From contig NZ_OY734020.1 in the NCBI RefSeq assembly GCF_963455295.1, positions 3,906,001 through 3,970,000 on the forward strand: a DNA stretch of 64,000 bases, written 5' to 3'. This stretch comes from Candidatus Thiodiazotropha sp. CDECU1 (GTDB lineage: Bacteria > Pseudomonadota > Gammaproteobacteria > Chromatiales > Chromatiaceae). The position numbers were made by a program, and so were the translations under genes. Under the pieces are notes generated by a model. The model made no database searches. It worked only from the letters and a program-made list of their open reading frames with translations, and was not told where the DNA came from. This document shows positions 48,101-54,846 of this stretch, one piece after another; the first letter of the stretch is position 1; the number at the start of each line of letters is the position of its first letter.

Positions 48101-48699
48101 CTGAGGAGTCGGGACAGATCCTGCCGCTCAGTGAATGGAGCCTAAGACAGGCCCTGACCCTCAGTAACCTGTGGATGCAAGATTCCTATTCACTTAGACG
48201 CATATCTGTCAACATCAATGCGGTGCACTTTCATCAGGTCGGATTTGCCGATCAAGTTAAGGGTATCTTGCAGGAGACCTCATTCAATCCGAATCAGTTG
48301 ACCCTGGAAATCCATGAAAACACCTTGATCGAAAACCTCGACGAAGCGATACAGAAGATCCTGGCCCTAAAAAAACTTGGGGTGAGATTCTGTATCGACA
48401 ACTTTGGGATCGGTTATGCCTCGATCACCTATTTAAGACAGCTTCCCCTTGACGAACTGAAGATCGATCGCAGCTTCATAAGGGATATCACCACCGATCC
48501 CAAGGATGCCAAACTGGTGCAGACCATCATCACCATGGCCCAGCAGATGGAGGTGGATGCAATCGCCATAGGTGTCGAGACTGAGGCTCAATTGCAATTT
48601 CTTCGTGACAACGGCTGCAAGATATTTCAAGGTTACTACTTTGACCATCCGTTGCCAGCGGATACCTTTGAATCCGGCCTGAAGAAACAGACAGCTTGA
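45175..48699 (+). CDS. membrane sensor: SBP-PAS-PAS-GAF-GGDEF-EAL protein
   Basis: 1174 residues. A signal peptide and a periplasmic family-3 solute-binding domain (about 30-255: 'LKVGIYNNPPLVTTNQSGNP') precede one transmembrane span (about 277-299), two PAS regions (about 305-580), a GAF-like domain (about 590-735), GGDEF with 'RLGGDEFVVLF' near 822 and EAL with 'SAEALLRWNHP' near 952. Near 1074 the usual DDFGTG is 'DNFGIG', so one metal-binding Asp is Asn and phosphodiesterase activity may be impaired. An amino-acid-like periplasmic ligand could control c-di-GMP synthesis. It overlaps xseA by 4 nt. Confidence 0.9.
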   Translation: MRRRVVSQIGRYLLLFLLLLADVVQSDQSASQLKVGIYNNPPLVTTNQSGNPGGLFIEILEEIASQEGWKLHYIAGTWSDNLQRLSTGKIDLLPAIAINPARQQRFIFTEQSLVSNWAQIFVPEESSIQSLPDLDGKRIAVLRDDVYITGENGFEALCESFLIVCDLIEYDTYDRVLRAVAQGNADAGLVNRLFGATRGHIYPAIASPIVLMPQDIRLAISPKSPTAAFIRKRLDHHLAIMKIDDLSVYHENLRTLFGPDTRTKEKAPRWVLRTLLISGLVIVALLVVAQILSLKHSRKSQKLISQAAQYHQFFNGVAIALCEGDSSRALIKLQQLIDSGVEDIRGHFDNHPQEIADYIRLIRVINANPATLRLFAVDSLYQLQHWLPESYTPDVLTALKEFLIASSEKKTSFTAEISMLAADGRRIQLIVAFPLSTTVDGARHIPVSIMDVSLQRETEKQLSLVIKGASLGFWDWNLITNELTVNNRWLEMLGLLPSDVNGNIEDWQSRLHPADRERIMPIVMQHIEVGIPYKVEFRMRHSDGHWIWIEGSGGAVEHEPSAQRPVRACGTHQEISERKRASETLHTLMQSMVGITGGDFFKHVAQELCHWFDADSANIGELIEGKRIKALAMIANNKVIDEFEYALTGTPCETVVKEGTKLYTRGVQDLFPDDEDLVLLKVQGYAGTSIRDLTGKIIGIVWVTSSKPLYMEPEWAEVMDIIAARISAEIERMRAMDKLEHQASFDILTELPNRRLLIDRLSQAKARCMRHNHRGAVLFMDLDHFKTINDSLGHNIGDMLLQEVANRLTQQIRDEDTASRLGGDEFVVLFSELSGDPQLAAQQAQQGAQKILKTISEPYTINDNELHITLSIGIVIFPMTIETADDILKFADTAMYRAKEAGRNTIRFFLPGMQQAAEEHLRLQHDLRLALKNNQLQLHFQPMLNSEEQIVSAEALLRWNHPHQGQIKPSTIIQVAEESGQILPLSEWSLRQALTLSNLWMQDSYSLRRISVNINAVHFHQVGFADQVKGILQETSFNPNQLTLEIHENTLIENLDEAIQKILALKKLGVRFCIDNFGIGYASITYLRQLPLDELKIDRSFIRDITTDPKDAKLVQTIITMAQQMEVDAIAIGVETEAQLQFLRDNGCKIFQGYYFDHPLPADTFESGLKKQTA

Positions 48700-50054
48700 A
48701 CACGTCACAGAGTGATTTTACCCAGAGAGACATCTATACGGTCTCCCGCCTGGTGCGGGAAACACGCTCAGTGCTTGAGGGCAGCTTTCCGCTGATCTGG
48801 ATCAGCGGTGAAATCTCAAACCTGGCGCAACCGGCCTCCGGACATATCTATTTCAGCCTCAAGGATGAGATCGCCCAGGTTCGCTGCGCCATGTTTCGTA
48901 TGAAACGTCAACGGCTGCGCTTTCAACCCCAGAACGGACAGCAGATCATGCTGCGCGCCAGGGTGAGCCTGTACGAGGCACGTGGCGAGTTCCAGCTGAT
49001 TGCCGAACATATGGAACCGGCGGGCGAAGGTGCCTTGAGACTCGCCTTTGAACAGCTCAAACAGAAACTTGCCGCGGAAGGCCTGTTCGATGCGGCAAAC
49101 AAACAACCGCTGCCCGCCATGCCGCAGCAAATCGGCATCATCACCTCGCCAAGCGGTGCTGCGATTCGGGATCTGCTGACCGTCTTGAAGCGTCGTTTTC
49201 CGGCACTGCCGGTGGTCATCTATCCTGTCCAAGTACAGGGTGAGGGTGCGGCCGAGCAGATGGTGAGGATGTTGCAGCTGGCCAACCAACGCAGTGAGTG
49301 CGACCTGTTGATCCTGAGTCGCGGCGGGGGATCACTGGAGGATCTGCAGGCATTCAACGACGAGGGACTCGCCCGTGCCATCCACGCCTCCCGGATTCCC
49401 CTGGTGAGCGGCATCGGCCATGAAATCGATTTCACCATCGCCGACTTTGTCGCCGACCAGCGCGCGCCCACCCCATCAGCGGCGGCGGAGTTGGTATCAC
49501 CGGATCAAGCGGCCTGGGTGAAGCAGTTGCATCAGCTAAGGCAACGTCTCGCCTTGAACCAGACACGACGCTTGAAATATCACCAGCAACAGCTGTCAAC
49601 ACTCAGCAACCGCCTGCTGAGACAACACCCCAGCCAACGTCTGCAACAGCGCGCCCAACGCTTCGATGAACTGAGCCAGCGACTCAGACAGGCCCATCAG
49701 CTCCATCTTGTCACCCTGCAACATCGACTGGAAAGGCTGCGTTCCCGGCTCACCCGTCTCTCCCCGCAACAACGCATCGAGGGTCAGCGACATCAATACC
49801 AGCTATATACAGAGCGGCTGCAGCGCGCCATGGAGCGCCGTCTCAGGGACGAGAAGGCAAGATGGGGGCAGCTGGCGAGGGACCTGCATACCCTCAGCCC
49901 ACTGAATACCCTGAGCAGGGGCTATGCCATCGTCAGTCGTGAAGAGGATGGGCGCGTTATCCACGCAAGCAGTGAGGTGGAGATAGGTGACAAGGTCGAT
50001 GCCAGACTCAGTCAAGGCCGTTTGCTGTGCCGCATCGAAGACAAAGAGTCATAA
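48696..50054 (+). CDS. xseA: exodeoxyribonuclease VII large subunit
   Basis: 452 residues. The N-terminal OB fold ('IWISGEISNLAQPASGHIYF') is followed by the catalytic domain with 'QIGIITSPSGAAIRDLLTVL', 'LILSRGGGSLEDLQAFNDEG' and 'GHEIDFTIADFVADQRAPTP', then a long coiled coil and a small C-terminal cap. It degrades single-stranded DNA with XseB, which is not in the window. The first possible start is a TTG inside TTGA, overlapping the sensor stop by 4 nt, which suggests coupled translation. The 3' end overlaps the convergent aldehyde dehydrogenase by 6 nt. Confidence 0.95.
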   Translation: MNTSQSDFTQRDIYTVSRLVRETRSVLEGSFPLIWISGEISNLAQPASGHIYFSLKDEIAQVRCAMFRMKRQRLRFQPQNGQQIMLRARVSLYEARGEFQLIAEHMEPAGEGALRLAFEQLKQKLAAEGLFDAANKQPLPAMPQQIGIITSPSGAAIRDLLTVLKRRFPALPVVIYPVQVQGEGAAEQMVRMLQLANQRSECDLLILSRGGGSLEDLQAFNDEGLARAIHASRIPLVSGIGHEIDFTIADFVADQRAPTPSAAAELVSPDQAAWVKQLHQLRQRLALNQTRRLKYHQQQLSTLSNRLLRQHPSQRLQQRAQRFDELSQRLRQAHQLHLVTLQHRLERLRSRLTRLSPQQRIEGQRHQYQLYTERLQRAMERRLRDEKARWGQLARDLHTLSPLNTLSRGYAIVSREEDGRVIHASSEVEIGDKVDARLSQGRLLCRIEDKES

Positions 50055-51494
50055 CTCGTTAGAACGGATCACCATCATCTTCTCGATCTGCATATCCCGC
50101 ATGGTATGGGGTATGCCACCAACCCCCATCCCCGACTGTCGCAAACCGGCGAACGGCATCCAGTCGACACGAAAAGCGGTGAAATCGTTGATCATCACCG
50201 CCGATGCATGCAGACGCTTATAACCCCGCAGGGAGCGCTGCAGATTGTTGCTGAAGACAGCCGCCTGAAAGGCGAAGGGCAACGCATTGGCCTGATCGAT
50301 GGCCTTATCCATATCATCATAGGCATAGACACAGACCACCGGACCGAAGACCTCCTGGGTACTGACCTTTGCATCCGCCGGTGGATTAAAGAGTACCGTG
50401 GGTTGATAACAGGTGGCGGAAGATGGTTGGCCGCCGCAGATCAATTCAGCACCCTGTTCCACCGCCTCGGTGACCCAGGCATGGATGCGTTCCATTTCAC
50501 GTGGGCGGATCAGTGGACCTATCGCAGTCTCCTCCAGGGTTGGGTCACCCACCTGCATATTGTTCCCTTCCGCCGCCAGGCCATCCGCTATGCGACGTGC
50601 AATCGACTGCTCGGCAAACACCCGCTGTACCGAGACACACACCTGCCCGGCATGATAGAAGGCGCCCTTGGCGAGCAGTGGCAGGGCATCCTCCAGGTCG
50701 GCATCGGCCTCGACGATCACCGGCGCCAGGCCACCATGTTCCAGGGCGCATCTCGTTCCCGGGGCCAGATGTGATCTTAGCCACCACCCCACCCGGGCAC
50801 TACCGATAAAACTGAAGAAATCGACCCGGGGATCGGTCACCAACTTTTCCGCAACCTCGAGATCCGTGGTCATCAGGGCCTGGGCCCATCCAGCCGGCAG
50901 ACCGGCCTCTCTGAGCATCTCGATGAAGCGCATGCAGGAGAGGGGTGTGTCCTCGGCCGGTTTGACAATCACCGGGCAGCCGGTGGCAACCGCCGGTGCG
51001 ACCTGGTGCACAATCAGATTCAGGGGATGGTTGAAGGCGCTGACCGCCACCACCACCCCGATCGGCTCCCGATGGGTGAAGGCGATCCGTCCCCGGGAGG
51101 CGGGATTGACCCCCATGGGAATCTCCTCCCCGGCCTCGGTACGCAGGGTCTCGATGCAGATCGCGATACCATCGATGGCCCGCGCCACTTCAACCCTTGA
51201 ATCCACGAGGGGTTTACCCCCCTCCCTGGCCGCCTCCAGTGCCAGTGACTCAGCCCGCTCGGTCATCAGCTCGGCGGTACGTTTAAGGATCCCTATCCGA
51301 TCCGAGAGAGGCAACCACCGGGAGCGGTCATCGAACAGCGTTCGCGCAATAGTCAACGCCTGCTCCACGCCAGCCCCATCCACGCTATCTATGCTCGCGA
51401 TCGGTGTCTGATCGAATGGCGCGGTGACCACTATTTGACCTGCAGGCTCGATATCGGCCGCAATCATATGAGGGTAGTGGCTCAGTTGGGACAT
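50049..51494 (-). CDS. NAD(P)-dependent aldehyde dehydrogenase
   Basis: 481 residues. Family motifs: 'GVVVAVSAFNHPLNLIVHQV' (cofactor region), 'FFSFIGSARVGWWL', the general base in 'CALEHGGLAPVIVEADADLE', and the nucleophile Cys in 'YHAGQVCVSVQRVF'. This sequence class includes glyceraldehyde-3-phosphate (non-phosphorylating), lactaldehyde and phosphonoacetaldehyde dehydrogenases; the substrate cannot be chosen here. The start at 51494 has AAGGAGAG seven bases upstream. An in-frame ATG at 51545 has none. Confidence 0.9.
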   Translation of the reverse strand: MSQLSHYPHMIAADIEPAGQIVVTAPFDQTPIASIDSVDGAGVEQALTIARTLFDDRSRWLPLSDRIGILKRTAELMTERAESLALEAAREGGKPLVDSRVEVARAIDGIAICIETLRTEAGEEIPMGVNPASRGRIAFTHREPIGVVVAVSAFNHPLNLIVHQVAPAVATGCPVIVKPAEDTPLSCMRFIEMLREAGLPAGWAQALMTTDLEVAEKLVTDPRVDFFSFIGSARVGWWLRSHLAPGTRCALEHGGLAPVIVEADADLEDALPLLAKGAFYHAGQVCVSVQRVFAEQSIARRIADGLAAEGNNMQVGDPTLEETAIGPLIRPREMERIHAWVTEAVEQGAELICGGQPSSATCYQPTVLFNPPADAKVSTQEVFGPVVCVYAYDDMDKAIDQANALPFAFQAAVFSNNLQRSLRGYKRLHASAVMINDFTAFRVDWMPFAGLRQSGMGVGGIPHTMRDMQIEKMMVIRSNEL

Positions 51495-51635
51495 CAAACT
51501 CTCCTTGGAAGCAGGCACTCTACTATCATCATGACTCAGGCCCATGCCGGTTCAATATACCAAGAGATTCAGACCAGATCTTGTCTCGATTTAGGGTTGG
51601 AGCCCCGGTTTTTGAGACGGGGTCCCAGGCATGGG

Positions 51636-52079
51636 CTATCCAGCCAGTAGTTGCTTTGCCTGATCCACCCAGCCTTCCCGCTCGATTCTGCCCTTGAAGT
51701 TGAGTCTTTGTGAGAAATCCTCTACCTCAGCATCACTCCAGGCAGCGATCTGGGCATAACTGTTGACCCCGTATTCCAGGAGTTTTTTCTCGATGACGGC
51801 ACCGATGCCTTTGATCATCTGCAGGTTGTTGGTCTTTGCCCCGGCCTGACTGGCAGCGGGTTTCCTGGCCACCGGCTTTTTAGTTGTGCGTCTTTTACTT
51901 GCCGGGGAGGCCTTTCTAGCGCCTCCTTCCAACATCTTGCGAAGCGCCTTGAACTCCTTTTCCAATGCAACCACCCTGGCCTTCAGGGCTTTGTGGTGTT
52001 CAGCTTTGACGAATTTTTGTTTCAGCTTGTTCTGGAACTTAGCTTGAAGTGCTTTATTGGATTTACTCTTCTTTGGCAT
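51636..52079 (-). CDS. Lys-rich protein with C-terminal helix-hairpin-helix domain
   Basis: 147 residues. The N-terminal half is a basic coiled coil (about 1-52: 'ALEKEFKALRKMLEGG') followed by a Lys/Ala/Pro linker resembling histone-like tails. The C-terminal 60 residues ('LQMIKGIGAVIEKKLLEYGV', 'SYAQIAAWSDAEVEDFSQRL') form a helix-hairpin-helix of the flap-endonuclease-like or ribosomal L17/L21-appended type. It probably binds nucleic acid. AAGG precedes the ATG at 52079. It stands alone. Confidence 0.75.
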   Translation of the reverse strand: MPKKSKSNKALQAKFQNKLKQKFVKAEHHKALKARVVALEKEFKALRKMLEGGARKASPASKRRTTKKPVARKPAASQAGAKTNNLQMIKGIGAVIEKKLLEYGVNSYAQIAAWSDAEVEDFSQRLNFKGRIEREGWVDQAKQLLAG

Positions 52080-52304
52080 CAACCTTCCCCTTATCAAAAC
52101 CATTAATATCCGAGCCTAAGTATCTAGTATGGAACAAAATTACTGTTTTTTCAGGGTAAACAGGGAGGTTCCGACAGACTGGGGGGCGTTTCAAGAACAG
52201 TCCCTTGCGCCTTTTATGGAATTTTTCGTCTAAAGTTGAGTTATAAATGAATCACTATCCAGTCCGTGGCTAGTTATAACAATGAAACACCAGAGGAGAG
52301 ACCG

Positions 52305-52688
52305 ATGTTGGTAAGCGACTATATGAGCTCCGCCCCCATTACCGTACAACAAGAGGACAACTACGATTTAGCCTTCGAGATAATGGAAAAGAAAAACATG
52401 CACCACCTGCCGGTTGTGGATAATGAAAATCAAGTGGTAGGCATAGTCACGCGACGGGACCTTCAACTCGCCGCCCGTTATTTCAAAGAGGCACCGGTGG
52501 AGATCGCAGAGGTTATGCATACCCCGGTCTACACCACGAACGCGAATACTCCGCTGGCATCGGCAGCCAAGCAGATGAACGACAACAGGATCGGCTGCCT
52601 ACCGGTCATCGGCGATGATAAAATCGTCGCAGGCATGCTCACCGAAACCGACCTCATCCGTGCATTGAGCGATCTATTGGATTCTTAG
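52305..52688 (+). CDS. CBS-domain-pair protein
   Basis: 127 residues made up entirely of two CBS repeats: 'MLVSDYMSSAPITVQQEDNY', 'HHLPVVDNENQVVGIVTRRD' and then 'IAEVMHTPVYTTNANTPLAS', 'GCLPVIGDDKIVAGMLTETD'. Stand-alone CBS pairs bind adenine nucleotides and regulate partners; the partner is unknown. The start at 52305 has GAGGAGAG upstream. A GTG at 52266 would add 13 unlikely residues. Confidence 0.88.
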   Translation: MLVSDYMSSAPITVQQEDNYDLAFEIMEKKNMHHLPVVDNENQVVGIVTRRDLQLAARYFKEAPVEIAEVMHTPVYTTNANTPLASAAKQMNDNRIGCLPVIGDDKIVAGMLTETDLIRALSDLLDS

Positions 52689-52716
52689 GATGGGTATTCA
52701 CTGAATAAAGGATGCT

Positions 52717-52739
52717 ACCCAGATATTGCCGGGTTTTTT
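52717..52739 (+). terminator. weak intrinsic terminator after the CBS gene
   Basis: ACCC and GGGT flank a 10-nt loop and are followed directly by a run of T, 29 nt after the CBS stop. The stem is short. A competing stem can form between TGGGTA at 52691 and TACCCA at 52716. The element also overlaps the end of the convergent deaminase gene. Confidence 0.3.
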
Positions 52740-53260
52740 CAATCGTCAGAGTGGAGAAAGAGGTTCATCACATTCTTGAAAAAACCACCGGGTGCAATGG
52801 TGATCTGGGCATTCTCATGGTTGATCTTCTGCAGGGCGTAACCGGTCACCTCGACACCGGCCTCACGATACATCTCCCTGGAGAGCTGGATATCATCTGC
52901 CCAGCGGGAGAGAAAGTCTTCGCTGGGCTTGATATAGACAATCCGCCCGACCTCCTCCTGGATCAGCTTTGAGGCACAGCGGGGGCAGGGTGGATGGGTG
53001 ACATAAACCGTGCAACCGGTGAGATCCCGCTTGGCAAAGATCATCGCATTCTCTTCGGCATGGATGGTCAGATTGAGCTTGCGGTCCCGATCGTCCAGGC
53101 GTTCCTGCTTATCCTCCACACCCGCGGCAAATCCATTGTAACCCAGGGAGATGATCCGGTTGCCGTCAGTGATCACCGCACCGACCTGGGATGAGGGATC
53201 CTTACTCCAGGAAGAGATATAAGCCGCCAGGCCAAGAAAGCGGGTATCCCATTTGACCAT
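52739..53260 (-). CDS. dCMP deaminase-type cytidine/deoxycytidylate deaminase
   Basis: 173 residues. The zinc site is 'LTIHAEENAMIFAKRD' (His, Glu) with 'YVTHPPCPRCASKLIQEEVG' (two Cys), and 'SSQVGAVITDGNRIISLGYN' is the usual N-terminal strand. The pattern and size match deoxycytidylate deaminases, which convert dCMP to dUMP. An additional C-terminal part (about 130-173) is longer than minimal. Its ATG overlaps the glutaredoxin stop by one base (TAATG), so translation is probably coupled. Confidence 0.85.
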   Translation of the reverse strand: MVKWDTRFLGLAAYISSWSKDPSSQVGAVITDGNRIISLGYNGFAAGVEDKQERLDDRDRKLNLTIHAEENAMIFAKRDLTGCTVYVTHPPCPRCASKLIQEEVGRIVYIKPSEDFLSRWADDIQLSREMYREAGVEVTGYALQKINHENAQITIAPGGFFKNVMNLFLHSDD

Positions 53261-53604
53261 TAAACTTGATCGTCGTCTGTCGGTGCGACTTTGGCTGCCG
53301 CCTCTTCCATCACTTTTTTCAATTCACCGCTCTGGTGCATCTCCAGGGTAATGTCGCAACCACCGATCAGTTCACCATCGATATAGATCTGGGGAAAGGT
53401 CGGCCAATCGGCATACCGGGGCAGGTTCTCGAAGATTTCCGCATCAGCAAGGACATTCACATAGGCGAAAGGGACACCGCAATCCTGCAGGGCAGCGGCC
53501 GCACGGGATGAAAAGCCGCACATGGGAAACTGTGGCGTTCCCTTCATGTAGATAACGACCGGGTTGTGCTCGACCTGCTCTTTGATTCTGTCCAAAACAT
53601 CCAT
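53260..53604 (-). CDS. grxD: monothiol glutaredoxin (Grx4 type)
   Basis: 114 residues. The monothiol site is 'GTPQFPMCGFSSRAAAALQD' (CGFS), with the glutathione-binding 'WPTFPQIYIDGELIGGCDIT' (TFP and GGCD) behind. CGFS glutaredoxins bind a 2Fe-2S cluster with glutathione and pass it to target proteins. GAGGTG lies seven bases before the ATG at 53604; upstream in-frame starts lack this and do not fit the family. It is the first gene of a pair with the dCMP deaminase (overlap TAATG). Confidence 0.95.
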   Translation of the reverse strand: MDVLDRIKEQVEHNPVVIYMKGTPQFPMCGFSSRAAAALQDCGVPFAYVNVLADAEIFENLPRYADWPTFPQIYIDGELIGGCDITLEMHQSGELKKVMEEAAAKVAPTDDDQV

Positions 53605-53946
53605 CGCGTACACCTCACTGATTCGGCTATCGTGTCTATATGTGGGGGATCCGGCATATTTCAAACACGGATACATTAGGGGAATTCTATCCATTTGTAT
53701 CGGGATAAAAAACCCGTGACAATCCAAGCTTACCCACCTTGGACCAATCCTGATTGGAGAAGTTGTCTACCCAGTTCTGTCCCGACACATAGACGCTAAC
53801 CGGTGACAGACCAGGCACTTGTCGCAAGCATCTTGCACCAGACCCTGCCGGGGAGTGATACCTATAGCACTGAATAAACCTTACTAATATTAGCGACATT
53901 AAGGGAATTAAATGGCTAAAACAACACTCATGTGACATAAAATCAC
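53605..53946. other. divergent intergenic region, grxD / HD-GYP
   Basis: 342 nt containing the promoters of grxD (leftward) and of the HD-GYP gene (rightward). The right part is AT-rich around 53875-53945. No recognisable operator or RNA structure. Confidence 0.35.
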
Positions 53947-54639
53947 TTGATTACCCAAAACTTAGGTTATTATTTAAGTTCGCAACCCGGCAGATTCAGT
54001 GTGATAGAAGCAGACCACATACACGACCTTAACCGAAGGGTTTCACTCCTTGAAGAACATATCGGTTTCAAATTGGAACCGATTCTCCACTACGCCCTGA
54101 GAGCAAGGGACAACTATACCCTTGAACATTCCAATCGGGTCGTGACCCTTTCCGAAGTGATCGGTAAACATCTCAATCTGCAAAAGCGCGAGATGGAAGT
54201 GCTCTCACTGGCTGCAAGTTTTCACGACATCGGCAAGATTGGCATACCCGATAACATCCTGCTCAAACCCGGCACCCTTACCAGGGAAGAGTACGAAGGG
54301 ATCAAGGTACACTCTGCCATCGGCGCGAATATGTTACGCACCCTGGCCAATCCACTCCTCGATGAGGTTGCCGTGGGTGTCCTGCACCATCATGAACAGT
54401 GGGACGGAAAGGGTTATCCAGATGGCCTGAAAGGCGAGGATATTCCCATCGTATCTCGCATCATTGCCGTCGTGGACGCCTATGACGCCATGACTACGAC
54501 CCGCAGCTACAGGCGGGAAATGAGCAAGATTGAGGCGTTGAAAATGATCGAATCGGAGAGCGGAAAGCAGTTCTGCCCCAAGGCGGTCGAAGTTGTATTG
54601 GATATCTGCAGATCGGGTAAATTCAGCTGGTTTAAATAA
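53947..54639 (+). CDS. HD-GYP domain protein, putative cyclic di-GMP phosphodiesterase
   Basis: Up to 230 residues. A short N-terminal helix leads into a complete HD-GYP domain: 'HSNRVVTLSEVIGKHLNLQK', the HD in 'ASFHDIGKIGIPDNILLKPG', 'HHHEQWDGKGYPDGLKGEDI' (GYP) and 'RIIAVVDAYDAMTTTRSYR'. Catalytic residues are present, so hydrolysis of c-di-GMP is expected. No receiver or membrane segment is attached. The start is uncertain: TTG at 53947 or GTG at 54001, neither with a good Shine-Dalgarno. Confidence 0.85.
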   Translation: MITQNLGYYLSSQPGRFSVIEADHIHDLNRRVSLLEEHIGFKLEPILHYALRARDNYTLEHSNRVVTLSEVIGKHLNLQKREMEVLSLAASFHDIGKIGIPDNILLKPGTLTREEYEGIKVHSAIGANMLRTLANPLLDEVAVGVLHHHEQWDGKGYPDGLKGEDIPIVSRIIAVVDAYDAMTTTRSYRREMSKIEALKMIESESGKQFCPKAVEVVLDICRSGKFSWFK

Positions 54640-54660
54640 ACCCCCTGACTTGATACACAC

Positions 54661-54846
54661 CTATTTTTCCAGCTGTTCCTCGCAATAGGCCTTTGCCTGC
54701 ATATTGGCAGCCACCGGATCGATTCCATTTTCGATGAACTCCTCGGTCATCTGCCTGCGGCAACCTTGATAGTTGAAGAGTTCCACCTCGACGGGATCCG
54801 AGCAACCAGCAACAGACACCACCAGGACCAGAAAAACCTGCTTCAT
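54661..54846 (-). CDS. tiny lipoprotein coupled to the amidotransferase gene
   Basis: 61 residues. A short signal 'MKQVFLVLVVSVAGCSDP' contains a lipobox, VAGC (Cys15), followed by an acidic helix-rich body with two further Cys ('YQGCRRQMTEEFIENG', 'AKAYCEEQLEK'), which may form a disulfide in the periplasm. The start ATG overlaps the stop of the upstream amidotransferase gene as ATGA, so translation is coupled. Function unknown. Confidence 0.65.
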   Translation of the reverse strand: MKQVFLVLVVSVAGCSDPVEVELFNYQGCRRQMTEEFIENGIDPVAANMQAKAYCEEQLEK

